A DNA stretch of 64,000 nucleotides from Branchiostoma lanceolatum (GCF_035083965.1 NC_089740.1:8925552-8989551); one strand, 5' to 3'. Positions 36,521 to 52,600 are shown, numbered from the stretch's first letter. Program-made: numbers and translations. The notes: generated by a model from the letters alone, not told the origin.

Positions 36521-39500
36521 AACTTGTTATAACTACATTATATAACTCATGTCCAACTAATACGATATATGATAGCAAAAGGCATTCGTCAATGGCTTCT
36601 GTCTATACCCAGGTTAACGTTTAAATCTTACACTATCACCAAAAGACAAAGAAACTCAACAAAACAAGTCACCTTCCCTTTTACAGACTTTTTATTCCAC
36701 TATTCTACAAATTTGAATACACAAGTAAAACGGGTTGATTACATACAGTAAGGTATAGAACCGTTCATGTAGTTTGATTAGCTTGTATGTGCAGACATCC
36801 ACTAGGCTACTTTGTGTTTCACCCTTCTACTATACAGCGTTGGCCTGGGCGATAGCTTTTAAACATTTTCATCTCTTTTTGCGGAGAAACTTGCGGTTAA
36901 ACAGATACATGTACTGACAAACAGAAATTGAACCCAGAGATGGGAAAAAACTATGGATATCATGCCGCCATTGCAAATATGGACTGAAGTGGTGTTAGAA
37001 ATACGGTGGCTTTCTTCGGACCAACCAAAAATAACTGTGGGTCGGGAATTGTTACTGACATACTGCAACTATGCTTGTGAGAAATTGATAAACCTTCTTG
37101 CAAACAAATAGTGTGACAAATGCAACAAAAGTTACAGATTACACTAGTAAGGAGAATCAGCGTAGCTATCCGTTGTAACTACAGTGTGGAACATAAGAGC
37201 ATGGGTCATAATAAATCAATTAACATTACACATTTCTACTTTGTCTGCACTAGTAGTGGCATATCCTTAGATTTAAGACAGAAATTTTTACAAAAATAAC
37301 ATTTTGATGACATCATCGTCACTGATACATCGTTGTCTACTGAATGAAGTATCTAGGAACGGAACACGAATCCCAAAAATGTTCCTTTTTAACAACCCAT
37401 GCATACATTCATATTTGACCTTCAACAATGTCAACAAAATGGCCGACAACTTCTCTCAGAAAAGCTGACTACAAAATTTTTAAAATGTAACTTTGTGCAT
37501 GGACATAAACAGGGTCCTTTTTTCCTACATGTATACGCTGATCTATCGATCTATCTTGGAATGTTGAACGAGTTTTATAACCTGATTATTTTCGTGTTCC
37601 CATGATTCAACATGGAGCCGTCTAATCTAAGTTTGAGATCGCCTGGCAGCCATCTTGTTGACGTACACAGTGACATACACAGAACGTTTGCCTTATTGCG
37701 CAAGAAAGCTACAAGAACATGCAATGTACTTGTTCCAGTTAAGTTTGTCGGTAGTGTTTCCACATGACTGTAGCCTCAATACTGTTGTACCCTACACTTA
37801 GAACATGTTTGATGGTTGTAATAGTAATATTCAACAACAAAAACAACTAACAAAATATAGTTTCTTCCAGACACCTTAGGCTACTACAGAGCAGATAGAC
37901 CTTTTAAGGGAACAACTCCAGCCATATGTTTCCAGTTTCTTCTTATATTGATTACCAACAAAGAGCCTGGTAGAGGCTACACAGAAAAAAGTTACTACAG
38001 ACTTTAAAAGCATAACACTTCTAGCATGAGAATTCCTATAACAAATAAACGAAAAGAAAAAGTGCAACAAGTCTTCACGTAGTGACTCAACTGCTTTCTT
38101 GTTGAAAAAAAAATGTTTCCCTAAAAATGCCTAGATTTGTTACTTGAATCTTGAAACCTTTTCCACTAAACATGACAGCATTATAAATCCAAAATTAATG
38201 CATTAATTATCATACAATCTGAGGACAGTGCAGGTATGTGGTAGGGAAGTACGAGACCATCAGAGTAAGAACATCTGGCCTATAACCGGTTTAACAATTG
38301 TTGGCAGAATGTCTACACCAACACTTTCAACAATATTAGACAGTCTTTTTCAATTTGTTAATGAGATTTTACAGGTTGTTTTAAGCAAAGAAATAAAAGT
38401 AATAGGAAGCAAGAACAGTTTGAAAAGTCGCCCACTGTGTTTAGCAGTCTATGAATGCAATCATATTATCAATTTGGTAGCAGTACAATAAAAAGGGCTA
38501 GAGCTGTGCACATCTTTTCACAAAAACAAAGGATCCATTTTTCTTTCCTTTGGAGGGACAACCCTAAGCTGGTCCATGATGATTTACATGTGATCAGGAC
38601 AACTTTTCGACACTCAAAGTGCACAGATACAACATTAAGTAGAGAGGTTTTCGTCGCAATTTTCCCCACCACTGAAGCAGGCCTCTGTTAACGAAGTAGT
38701 GCACGGCTGAATTCTCACTACCAATTTTTTGCGAGCACCAAGAAACGTGCACATTTTTACATTCTAGATGCCACTGAAAAATTTTTTCGGGGCACCAAAT
38801 TGTATGATGTAGAAATGCAGCGCAAATTATGGATACTTTTCCAGACACGAAACAGAGATATAAGTCATGCAACTTATTCAAATCTTGAGGTGCGTACTGT
38901 ACTTACAAACGTTGTTTTAACACCAAACAAAGTCTGTACAATTGAGTGTCTCATTTACACAATAAGCTGCTTAGTAATTTTTCTTTTTCACTTGATCTCC
39001 CTTTTTTACGGGGGAATTCAAACATCAATTTTAGCAATAGGTGCCACCTGAAGATTTTGAGAGGACTTTTTTTACAGCTATACAAAGTTTACTAATGTTT
39101 TGCATACCGCATAGTGTCATTTTGCTGTTACCATGATAGACATAACAACAGTTAATCACATTACAGACAGTGAGTTGAACAAACAAATGATTATCATTTT
39201 CCTTTACAAGTTTATACACCAAGTAACATTTACACATTCTACAAGTTTCTACTAACTGAAGAGTTTCTTATTTTTCTGTCATACAAAATCATTTTGAAAC
39301 AAAACATTTTGATCACAATTTCAAGAGATGAAGATAAAAATAGTGTGAATTTTTTTGGGATAAAGATGTTAGGGTAAAGTATTTAAGCATCTAATAATCA
39401 AAACTTTTTTTAGCTCTTTCCATGTCTTCTTATGTTGGCCAATTTAGTTCTATCCCGGCAAGATAGAATTGGAAAGAATTCCTAAAATCATTAAACTAGC

Positions 39501-40659
39501 ATAGTTCCGAAAACCTAAATATAACTTTCCACTAAAACACACAGAAATAAAACAAACTATCAATAAAATTCCCTACATGTTTGACCTACCAAAGATAATT
39601 AAATGTCTTTTTTACTTACAAACTTTTCTCTAGCAGAAGAAACTACTAATAAAACCTCAAAGAACATTGAATTTTAAAAGATGTAAACCTTTCAGGTAAA
39701 ATCAGTTTGAACTAAGCATATTTCAACACGGTAAAACATAGAAAAACATCTACGGTGAACGTATTTGAACGCTAGTTACACAGTTGAGAAATCATGCAAA
39801 AAGTCCAAATTTTCAGACAAGCAAAAACTGTGGTGTACTGTGATGGCACAACTATGCCATGTAACAGCATTCTCTTATGCAAAGTCACCTCGCATCCCTT
39901 TTCAGCAGAGCTAACCTCAAATATATGTAGGCTACAAGGTGCTCTTTCATAGGAGAAAGCATAACAGGGACATTTGTACACAACTTTAAAGAGTTTGAAA
40001 TACCAGATACTCAAACAATGTCTGTGGCTACCATAACAGGCCACGCCTTGTGCTGTTGATCAACAACAACAAAACTGAAACTTGAGGGATATTCCATTCT
40101 TTTGAAATTTGAAGGGGTAAAAATAGAACTCCAAATGAGAAAGCAGTGTGACTTGATAATGAGACTAAAAGTTGAGGAGTCATTTTATACATTGAGAGCA
40201 TTTCATTGCATCAAAAATTTCAAAGCAGTTTACACTCTTCAGTTCTTTAGAAACTGACACAAAGAATGGACTGACCCAACAAACAGTTTTAATGTCAGTA
40301 CACCACAACTTGCCATCTGAAAACAGCGAAGTGGAGAAATTGAAACACGGGCAGCAAAAAAAGTTAGCTCCCTCAGTCAGAAAGACGTGTCAACAAGGAC
40401 AAGATCGTTCTACAGCTTACAATGACTATATTGCTGCCTTTTCCTACCAGAACTGCTGTACTATTCATTAGCATGTTCCTTGTATCCATCCACCCCACAC
40501 ACCCCTATTCTAAAGTCCAACAGTCCTCCATCCAACACACACATACAAGACTGTGGAACCGTGGACTATGTAATAGGGGTGGGCAGGGTGGATTTTTGCA
40601 GATGTGCCGAGCGTAGGTTGTCACGGTTGGAATCTGTGCGTGTGAACATGGTGCCAGCT

Positions 40660-43600
40660 TTAGTCTGGTGGCAGGAACTCGTGCAGACGGTATTTACCTT
40701 GCAGCACGGGGCGAACATCAGACCCCTGGAAGAAAGAAAACATTTTTTTAATTATACTACTTATCAATAGTGCCATATTTTCTTCAGTCTGGGTTTTCTT
40801 TCACTGCAGTTGATATTTCCACATACTGTAAATCTTTTAGCATTTCATGTGGTTTTATTTTTGCTGTTTTCATGGTGACCTACCTACCGCGAATTCATGA
40901 CGGCATGAATAATATCATGCATTTCAAATGCATTACTCCAACTGTACTACAAAACTGTTTCAATCAGGAATCAAAAACACAGTTAAATCCTACTTTTCCC
41001 CCTACCCTAAAATAAAACTACTGCAAAAGTAAATGATTTCAGGTAGCTATAGTTGTCAAAGTTCACCTAAAAGTAGTTTTCTATCATTTCCTGCCCTCAG
41101 ATTTTCATAGGTTTGAAGCTAAGTGATAGAAAAAAAGCTTCTTTTTACCATTTACCAAGTGTTGTTTCTAATTCTACAATCACTGAAAACTGAAACACTT
41201 CATGTAAAAGTTTGGAGCCAACATGATATGATTGTTTCTAACAAAATGGAGAAAAAGTTACTGGACTCCTTACCGACTTAGCGACAGTTTCGAGGAAGGG
41301 GATGAGTTTCTTCAGCTCCACGTCGTTTTTGTCCATGAACCAGCTCTCTATGGGGATGCCGTTACTCAACTGGGGAGGCAAACACATCATCATTTGGTTT
41401 ATGGTACAAAATAGAACATGTAATGCAAGATGAGATATTTTCTCTTCAAGCTGAACAATCTGTACCGTATATCGTGAAATATCCAGCTAGTCATGGCAAC
41501 TATGTGCAAGCACGTCTAACCCTCACGAGACAGAGAACAACAGAAAATAAACCAGATAGTGAGAGCGTGAAAGCTGACCTGATAGCCGAACGCCTGCGGT
41601 GAGTTGTCTATGATGATGGTCTTGGTGAGATCTCGGCCCAGTATAGTCAGGTCTTTGATGTAGTTGCCTTGTACACAAACACAGTGCTCGCGGAATAACC
41701 GGTGCCTGGGACAATAAAGAAACATGAACATTGTTATTACAATCTACATGAAAGCCCATCTGTTTTAGTTAGTATGCATATAGTTAGTGACACTGCCTCT
41801 GGATCTAGAGTTTGAATCCCTGCTGTTGTCACTCACCCTACATGTACGCTAATGGAAAGAGTCACAGTCAGGATGGGACGTTAAGCCATGGTCCGCTGTT
41901 CATTGTACTTGTCTAAAGAGCTAGGAGAATTTTCCTGGTACAACAAATCTGTAAATACTGTACATATTGTCTGTCTTCTCTGTCACATTCAGAGTTTCAT
42001 TGAGCTAAACTGGTTTGAGATCTGGTTCACTTTTACTTTTTCATATTAATTCATCAAATAACATCATGATTAGACTATACTTCCCCCCAACAGTGCATAT
42101 CCTCATCATATCCTCATATTTTCAGTCATAACCCACAGACTCTGTGAGTTATACAGTGAGTACTGTATGTAACAACAGTTCTGTAACAACTCACCTAACT
42201 AGCTCCTTCTTGGGATCTAGAATGTTCATGAGTTTGTCTGCATAAACCTTCTTGGAAGCTGTGAAGAGGATGATCTGAAAACACAACATTTTATTAGTTA
42301 CAAAACTGCAAAAGGAGCCCTCAACCATCCTTGTCTTTCATACATTTTCTGACACTTTAGAATGCTACACTGGTCATGATGTACTTGAAAAGTAGCTAAA
42401 TGGGCATTCAACTTGTTGGATATACAGTTACAGTTTCGCATGTCCATTGAAATGCCATGCAATTCCCTGGACCCAACTAGTGGTAAACAGCAAAAATGTG
42501 TATTGAAATGCACCAGGATTTTGACATTGAGCAGAGTAACTGAAGGATGATGATATGACAATGGACAAAACAAAACTGTGTGTCTCACCTCATATAACTT
42601 GGACATTCTCTCCAGGAATTCCCGGTAGTACGGTCTTGTTCTCACATACACCTGGAAATAGATTAAATCTTTATACAAACTGTTTTCCAATCGAATGCAA
42701 AAAGATTCTAGTTAAATCTTAGTAGCCGTCTTAAACATAAACAAAACCTATCAGGGCTTGAAACACTCAACTTTAACAGAGCAAAACTGGATCTATGTCA
42801 TCACGACAAGCAGTACAACCGGTATACTTCCCTACTTTTACAAATCTTTTTCTTACCTGGTACGTGACGTCTTGGAAGAGCACGGGGAAGGTCAGGTTAG
42901 CGTCTTCTAGCTCATTCAAGCTGCAGTGGACAAGGGTCTCATCCTGGATAAAGCAGGGGGAAGAAAGTTTAGTCATCAGCTTTCCTAGAATTTCTATAAT
43001 AGACAGCTGCATGTTTTCTCCCACATATTTGAATGAATTTTCCATAAGTAAAATTGCTGAAAAGGCCTTTGTCAAAAAATGCAATGACTTCACAACAGAC
43101 ACAGGGCCTGAAAATTGGCATGCATTACATTTTCTGTTCATCAAGAGAAAACATGACTTACTAGATCCAGCACTAGTGAAACAGAACTGGACCTACCAGA
43201 TCCAGCACGAGAGAGAACTCTGGCGTGCTGCGTGTCTTGAGCGGGAGCGCAGGTTGTCTCTGTCTCATCTCCTCAGTCAGCGGGGGCAGGTGTTTGATGA
43301 AGTAGTACCTGTAGTCAGGGCAAACAAAACTTTTCAAACCTCTAGCTTTCCTGGATTACTCCTTTTTTTTTACTACTTTTAGAATTTAGCATCCCAAATC
43401 AGATATAAGTAGCAGCTACAAGTGGTAGAAAAAAAAATAAGATCAGTATCAAGGACTGTGCTTACTACATTAGAAAACACATGCACATTTTACAGATGTT
43501 CCAAAACTTAAACGCTAGTCAGTTCGCAGACCACCAAGTCTTTTCTAAAACCATCTCATTCAGCACTCAATGACTTCTTGGAAATAAAGACTTGACAATA

Positions 43601-46600
43601 CAGATTTGTAATACAGCAACAGTTACTGTGAATCTTGAAATGTTTGGGGAGGATTTATTTTCCTGGTGACCTCTTACAGCCAATTCATAAAACCAGTAAC
43701 TAATAAGTGTTTTGCAATTCAACCATGCTTCAGACATCAGACAAGTGCAGAACTTCAAACACAGCAAAAACCTTGTTTTCCCTTCCACTGCAAAATAAAA
43801 CCACAGCAAAAGTAATTGTATTCATTTTAGTTTTTACAGTACTAACATGTAGCAATATGAACATGGGTACATTTTTCAGGAGTTGCATGACTGTGAGGTC
43901 TTCTATTCTAACCCCCAAAGACAGTTCAGAGAAACTTACGGGTCGAATGTTTCCCACTCATCGTCCATGACGTAGTCAGCGCCCTCCTCCGGAGACACGT
44001 ACTGGTACCGGTCCTCTGTCTGCGGACAGATGGGCGCGGGAACCTCGCATGGCTGGTTCTCATCCTGGTAACCAACTAGATAAAGGTGCGGAGAGAAACT
44101 ATTGTACGATTGCAACAAGATATCTTCGTCAACTGAATAATTGTGGTCCATTTTCAACACTTCAAAATTGTGAAGTAATGTTACATCAATGAAGGGTAGG
44201 CATCCAGGTAATAAGATATGCAAAAAAACAGTTACTCAAGCAACTGGATATGATTTTGGAAACAGTCAGACGTTTCGAGTAGCATCCACTACGTTTCATC
44301 AGTGACTGAGGAAGATTTGTTGGTCAGCAGGTTTTTAACCACAAACTATGAATTGATATGCAAATACATTGAAGACAACACAATAGGAAAAGTTGGTGTT
44401 GTCTTACCATAGGAACTATCCTAACATGATTTACATTTATATGACATTTGCATATGTTTCTTACAAGTTAGTGTCCTTGACATGTTCAACCAGTTTTCCC
44501 AGTTAAGAATTGCTAGCATTGTATTTGTCTTTATATATTGTTTACCTGGATGTCTAACCTTCATAAATGTAATAGGAGAAGAAAATAGACAATGTTGATG
44601 TAAAAGAGACCATAGCTCCTGTTGTTTTCGAACCAGAGCTAAGGCAAACTACACAAAAGTAGCCACTGATTTTAATTTGATGTAGTTTACAAAATGAACT
44701 CTGACCTGCTCCAGTTGACCCCTCCTGGGGGTCATCATCAGTTGTCGTGGAGACGACCTCTGCGACCTGGTCCAGCTCAGCCTTGTTCGCCTCGTCTGTG
44801 TTCTCTTTATTTGCACCTGCAGAGACAGCAAACAGACATTAGAATTCCATTGGCCCAACTTGAAATGAGAGTCTACTAAATAACACTTACTTTAGTACTG
44901 GTTCAGAATACAACATTTGCAGAAACAATTTGGGCAAGGAAAATACAAAAGTCTAAACTGAAACAAATAAAAAAAAATGTCCACAATGTCCACTACACAG
45001 GTAATGTCTAATTCTGTATCTGTATAGCCTGTATATCTGCCATTCGGCGAAACACACCATCTTAGCAGGCATGCAGCACAACAGCAGCTGGTTATATTAC
45101 ACTAAACAACCTGTCACACCTAAACATTGCACATTGAGCTGCAAGTGTTCTTTGAAGCTATCCAGCAAAGTACTTACTGTTTTGCCCGAAGAATGAGAAG
45201 ACTGGTGAGAAGAGAGTTCCAAGAAGCGTTGTTCTCTTTGGAGTGGCGTCTGGGTTAGCTCTGGCCTGAGCTCTGGTCACAACTGTAACAGTGATTCAAA
45301 CAGGTGGATATAAGTGACATGGGCCAAAAAGACAGTACTCAAGCGCCACCATGCAAGTCTAAGTAGTACTGCAGCATTTTCAACACCAAAGTCTGAGTCA
45401 AACTGTGATGAGTACAATGAACTTAATAAGCAACTTATACTGAAATAAGAAGCAGCTATTTCATAATAACTTGAGGAAAAGGGAGCTCCACACTTTTTTT
45501 ATAGAAACAAGCACTAACATATCTGATTTCAAGGGGTAAGTTGCAGAATCTAGACAGTGTTTCTACATAGAAAGTTGGAACAAGCAAAAACCAAAGACAA
45601 GCAAGTATGGTCCCCTCGTTTTGAAGTGGGACGGCCCGAAGAATGACCACCATGCGAACGTCGCACCTTCTTTACCCTTAGCTTCAGAGCCTTCCTCGTC
45701 TGGCTCCGTATCTGCCGCCTGCGACTTTGCTGCTACGTTTTTGGCAGCTCGACCTCTCCCCCTCTTTGCTGCCTTCCCTCGCTTCCCCTGCTTCCCAGCG
45801 CGAGTCTTCACGCCACCAACGGGTGTGGAGGAAATGATCGTGCTGTCAGCATCGACCACTTCCTTACGTCGCTTTCTCGGAGGGGAGCTCGCATCACCCT
45901 GCAAGGGAATCAACATTGTTTGATGAGTTAAGAATTTCTTTTCAACACTAGCAAACAGATCCATACAGAATACTGTAAATGCAGAAATGCTAGTGGGGAT
46001 TGAATTTTGCGGCAGCGAGAAAATGGCGTGTTTGGGGTGGTTTTAAGTTAGCGTTTGAAACAATAGTAGCGCTACAGTCACCTAACGGAAACAATTTTCG
46101 CTGTGGTTTTAAGTTCGCGGTAAAGAGTTCACCGCGAAAACTGCGAACATAAAACCACTGTGAACATTTCTGCATTTACAGTAGTTGGCCATATACTTTA
46201 CTATAGTTAAACCTGTCTGTAGTGGCCCACTCCAAGGATTTGAAGAAAAGGGTCACTCTAGACAGGTGGCAACTACAGACAGGATTCTTCATGTTTGGGC
46301 CAATGGGAAAAATTTAGGGGCCATAAAAGTGACCACAATGGCCAAGTGGTCCTCACTGTCACTGTAGTACAGGTTTGACTTTTCAAGCATGACTGGAGTG
46401 AAAGATGAAACTACACAAATCTTTTATCTAAAAACAAGCACATAAAAGATAGCAAGAAAATGATAGAAAGAGCAATAAACAGATTTTGCAGTTTCCCAGT
46501 TCCTTACCGATGTCTCTTTGCCCCAGAAAGCGAACTAAAGACACAAGAAACAGAAAGAACACAGGAGAGAAAGAAAGGAACTCAAGTAAGGTGGAAAACA

Positions 46601-49600
46601 GAAAACACATCTGAACATAAAGAATCTTTTTATAAGTCATGAAATACACTAAAAGCCAGATGAAATGTGTTAAACTACAAGAAACAGTGAACTTTTGTTA
46701 CTCTGACTCTAAAAAGTCCTTTAATGACATACTGGACTTTACAGACTTGTTAGGGATTCAACATTTTTAAGTGTCTTTCCAAATTCAAATCGATCAGTGT
46801 TCTAGTCTAGTCAGAACAGGACTGGTAATCTGATCTACACCCACCATCTTGGGTGTGCTCCAGATGAGGTTCTTGATGGAGGAGAAGATACCAGTGGGTT
46901 CTGGGGTTGTCTCGCTCGACTCCGATGAAGAAGACTCGGAATCACTCTCCGACTCCGACTCCTGAAACAGACAATCAATCAATCAATCAATTACATGGTT
47001 TGTTGTCAATAAAAACAAGAATCTTGCATTAAGAGGCTGAATTGCGCCTTGCCGTTCAAACGACATCATTGCATTTAAACAAGTTAAAATTCCAATTACA
47101 CATGAAGAAGTTAAAATAATTGAAAACATACATGGAAACGTACTTCCACATTCGAATTAAGAATGTAAGTTATTCTATGAAATTGTCATATAGACAGTTT
47201 AAGTTAGAGAGGCGAAAACTTTCCTGGAATGTTGACTTATAGACTCATGATTTCAATGACAAGCCACCACGCACCCTTAGATTAAAAACAGTGTTGTCAA
47301 GAGCTTTTCAAAAATGTCTTAAACACATTGATATCTGAAGTGTGACTATCTCAGGGATTACAGATGCTGCATTAGTTTCCAACTGTGTCAGTCTTTGGCT
47401 ACTTGGCAGAATTATGAATGTTTTCATTACATCGATTCTGAGCTGTTCCCAGAAAAACAAACAGCAGCTACATACCATCCCGAGGACACCTAGCAGGTTC
47501 TATCAAAACTGCAGCCCAAATGCCACTATTATGATTGATGACACACAGCAGGGAAGAAAAGGTCAGATGCATTCATGCATGTCTGCCTCTGCAACATAAC
47601 ATAACTCTTTCCGCGTGTCAACAGCCCAAGATTATCAATATAATCTAGAGAAAATGGAAAAAGGTTGTTTTTAAACCCAATAAGGATGTGATTTTGCTGT
47701 TTTTCCACATTTTATGCAGGGCTTTAAATCCTTATTTTCTGCATACCCGCTTCCAGTATAAGTAACATTTATAATTACCAGACACCAGACAACTCTTACC
47801 TGCATATTTAATTTCCATTCTAGTTCAGGAAAAAACAAACAACGATGAGAGCTGTTTCTGGTAGTACCATCTATAATCATAATCTGTTGTCTTTTTCTAC
47901 TATCTCAAAAATTGCTTTGCGAAAATTTGGCATGTATTTGTATCATATCTGGGCATAGAATTTACAACATATGGTCAAAAGAAGTGACCATCATATTAGT
48001 AATATGAAATCAATTTTGGGCGGCTAAATTGAAATCTAAAAAAAACAAAACATTTTCTACTATCTCAAAAATCTGTTTGTGAGAAGCGTGTGTGTGTTTG
48101 AACCTGACTATACAGGTGGGATTTCCAGCCATGTTAGGTAATTCTGTCTGGCACCACAACTTTTCCTGGAACACCTGGCGTGGGTCCAAACTACCAGCCC
48201 TCCATCCTGTTTAAACATCAGACTCAATCAAATACAGTTGGCAAGATAAGATAGCTTACTACTGGCCTGTACAACTATGTGGGTGCCAGGGACGTGGTTA
48301 ACTGCACAATAATGGTGTGTCTGACCCACCAAATCCTGGGGATAGAATTTACAAGGTACAGTCAAACCTGTACAAGTGACCACCTCTACATAAGGACCAC
48401 CTGGCCAATGTGACCTCTTTTTGGTGGTCCCTTAGACGTTTTTTTTTCCTATTGACACAAAATAACTTTTATCCAGACATTTTTTTTCCTATTGACACAA
48501 AATAACTTTTATCCAGAAGAGTAGGGGTGACTTGGTGTGCTTGGTAGCAAAGCTGCAATGCACTACTAGAAGGAATGCTTTATTGGCCTGGATACAAGAC
48601 CCCCAATATCTATATCTATAATAGAAACTACAAAGATTGGTTGTCTGGCATCTAAGCAATAATGCTTTATCTTTACTGTTGTGGTTACTAGTATGTATGG
48701 TACAGAATCAAGCCTACGTTGTTGTCAGTAACCATGGCAACAGGAGAGAACAAACCAACCTGGCTGCTCCTGGTGCGTTTGCGCCCGCCCCCTGCCGACC
48801 GGTCCCGTGTGTTGTACCCTGCAGGGACGGGTGGTCGTCTCATACTAATGAAAAGTTATCTACGAAAGAAGGAAAAAAACTGTCACAAGTTTGAAATATA
48901 CAAAAATGGGCATGAATACATGTCTGCTCGAAATATATCAAGGTTTGAAACTGCGTACTGTACTGTTCATTCATTTCTGTTTGCGGGGACTCAATTTCAT
49001 ATTACTAGAACTCTGGGGCTGAAAAAGGAGGTCTCTGCATTGTTTTTTGTTTGCGGTTGAAATAACACTGTGGACAAATATACTGATGGTGTGATTTCGC
49101 CGTTGAGGGGCATCGCGACAGTAAAACCACTGCAAATATTTACAAAATTTTGTAGGTGTTTTTAATTTATTTACAAGAAAAGAAACGAATAGACATGTTC
49201 CATGTCTATTCTTTTTCTTTTCATTTCTTTCATTTTAATTTCATTTTAATTTCATTTTGTTCGAATTCTACTGGTTATGTTTTGCTTTTAATTTGACGTG
49301 GTAGCCATCTGTCCAACATTAGGGGCTAATGAGTAAATTCTAGCCTAAAACATTTCTATTTCTTTTGGAGGCACTTTCGACCAGAGAATCTGGTTTAATT
49401 TTTGTGTTGTTCAGCATTATTTCTGTTAAATTTAACTTTCTAAGAACCAACAAAATAAATTAGTCCACACTCCACACTCCAGCCCTATCTTTAAGTAATC
49501 TCAGCATCTTCCTACATCCACAGAATCTTAATGAAGACCCTTACGAACCAGAGGACTACCCAAGCATGCACAACACATCACTGCCTACTGTAGTACAGAC

Positions 49601-52600
49601 AGCACACATATATCATTTACTGGTTCACAGGCCTGATACATGACTACACAGAATGCTTAAGTCTTATTGGCACTATTCCAGAATTGTTACAGTTGAAAGA
49701 AATTGCTTTAAATTTGTATACGTATAAAATTACAAAGCACTATTGGCAATAACCCAGACTCATTACTGTTAGAGTACTCAGTAGTCACTATAAATTTGTG
49801 AAGATGATATTGATTTGAAATTCATTTGTGACAAATATTTTATACAAACATCGCAGATACAATATTACACAGCATGGTTAAGTAATATTGGCACTACCCC
49901 AGAAATATCATGGTTAACAGAAGTCACCTTAAATTGTAAAGACGGTATTGATTTGAAATTCATTTGACATATTTCTAGCATAAATGTTACACCAGTACAT
50001 TAAGATTAGACAGCATGGCTAAGCATAATTGGCACTATCCCAGAATTACAGAAGTTGCTTTAAATTAATTTCTGACATATGTTTGAAGATGCGGAATAGC
50101 TGCTGTCATTCTAGTAAACACAAGATAGCAATACCCTGGAAATTATACAGTTAAATTTGAGAAGACAAATTGATTCACTTCACACATTTCCTTACACTAG
50201 TGTCACAGATACAAAATTACCTGCCATGAACATACATAAGTCAAACAATATCCATAACTATACACATGCACATTGGTTAAATATATATGAGAAAGTATTG
50301 TGCTAAGATCTAGCCATAGGTTAAGAGAGCACAGAAACTAAATCAGATCATACCTTGATCTCATACAATCCAACGATACTCCTTTTAGACAAAATTAGAG
50401 TCTTATTTTTTTTGAAGAGGAATAGTCCATGTTTCTTAGGTATATGTAACAGTTGATCTAATTCAGCCACCGCAAGATTGTATCGTAATTTTTCTATAAT
50501 GTGGTAATAAAATGCCCCCAATATCCATTAGTACTGACTCCACATTTTTAGGTAGGTTTTTTACGACAGTTAACGACATTTTCTATCAAATAAACTACTT
50601 TGAGCTCCACCTAATAGTATATTTCTGATGAAAACAGGCTTGTCCTCTTTACCATATGGTTACTCAGTATAATTTAAATCCAAATAGCTTTTTATGATAC
50701 CTGGTTGGAAATTGAAGCTCACATAATAACTTTGAAACAAATTTGTACAAAAAAGCATTTCCACAAGAAATAGCTAGGTGTATTAGTGAAGTTTGGCACT
50801 TCAAATTCAATTTAACGTTTTTGTTGTTTTCTGTATTTATCTCATTCTGTACACCAAACAAATCATGATTTAGGCCAATTTGTTGGTTCTAAGAAAAAAA
50901 ATACATGAAACAATTTAACATGCAAGAAAATAAATACTAAGTAAAACATGTACTTGGGCAGAGAACAACTGTTACATTATCAAGATCATTCTACATGTAT
51001 ACCAGCACACGACATGTCTGATATTACATCATGCATGAAAAACATTGCCTCCCGAATCTAAGGACATCAATCTTCTGCTACGTTTATGGGAAGTCTTAAC
51101 GATGGATCAATAAATGGATCGAGGATTCGTCAGCATTTTTTGGTCTACATGATTACTCAGCAATCCTATCTTGTACATCAAAACAGATAACGTTAACATA
51201 ATAATATTGGGACAAAAAAATAATGAAATGTTAACTAACTGTTAATGTGGCAAAATTAATTTACACAACTCAAGAATATTCTATATTCACGATTAACGTT
51301 TGTGATTGTGAAACTGTAATACTGTATTCTGACGGTTCGCTTGGGAATCGGTCTATCAAAACTGGATAGGTCATTAATCTATTTTCAAGTATGTATCATA
51401 CTATGAATATACAAAAAGCTGCCTACATAAAAATTTAGAAAGGAGCTACACGTAATTGAGAATTTGGTCTCCCTGCCCACCTTGGAACAACGGAATTGGA
51501 TCCGGAATAAAACTTGTAATAATATTTGTAGTATATTACTGTCTGAAAATCAACACTCATATATACTTAAAATCAGAAAGGTCATATAAAGAGTAAATAT
51601 CATTATGCTGCTAACCTAATAATGCAATTAGAGCTTAAGTGTTTTTTTAAAGATAATTTTACTTAAAGACAGAAAAGAGACCATACATTCTTTAACACTG
51701 TGCCTTGTACTAGACGCAGCAATTAACAATCTAATCTTCAAACAAAAGGTACATGTAAGTTAAGGGTCAAGGCATAACCGTTCAATAAGTGCTTATTACT
51801 AATATTAGCATACAACAAAAACAAGGGTTCTGTCAATCATACTCATTAGCATACAGATAGAACACAGGGTTCCTGCCAGTCATGCTCATTAGCATTCAGA
51901 TAGAACACAGGGTTCTGTTAATCACTATGCACTTGACACTTTGCCAAGGAATACAAAACATAAGTAAGACAAGGGTGTCACTTTTTATGCTAAATCATAA
52001 CCTCCCTTATCTCTCCACAAGGACGAAGTATCTGTAAATATGCTGTGCTAAAAATAATGATGGCTGCTCGAGTTGGATTTCACCTATGGGGAATATAGAC
52101 GTTGTTCATTCACTTGTAACTTATAGGCAATACAACAACTCATTTATCTGACAGCAGTTGAGTAAGTGCCCTTTCACAACTGTTAGGAGGTGTACTTCAT
52201 CTAGTGGGTTGAAAGATGTAGGCATTCGCAGGGATTTTCCTAGGGGGGGGGGGGCATTGCAAGGAAGCAATTGTGGAGTTGTGGAGTTTTAGAGAATTTT
52301 AAGTCAAAATGAGGCATTCCAAGGCTTCTTGACTTGAGGGGGGAAATTACAATCAGATAGGTCACAGTTGAAGACTGTGGCCAAAAGTGGGCTAGTGGCA
52401 TCTCTGGTCAATTAGAATTTTCTGTTTGTAAGGGTGCATGGTTTGGGCAGGGGGTGCAGCACTCTTTTGGCCTTCTTTGGGAAAAACAAAAACACAGCAT
52501 TTTAAAGTTTGGTACCACAAAAGTGGGTGCATATGGGTGGGGGCCAGGTGCATACACTACAGTAACTGTATTTAACTGAATATGATATAATCACTATAAT

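Larger units (their letters stand above)
35681..40659. other. FReD copy 2 promoter side and CTDSPL2 downstream region
   Basis: Beyond the repeat array (to about 36520) I find no coding exon on either strand. The part nearest 40659 is the CTDSPL2 3' UTR, which is of unknown length. The DNA is AT-rich, with only short shadow ORFs that have no recognisable motifs. Confidence 0.55.

Noticed and set aside
42795..43382. 195-codon open frame on the plus strand
   Set aside because: It runs antisense across three CTDSPL2 exons and introns, with no recognisable domain. It is an antisense shadow.
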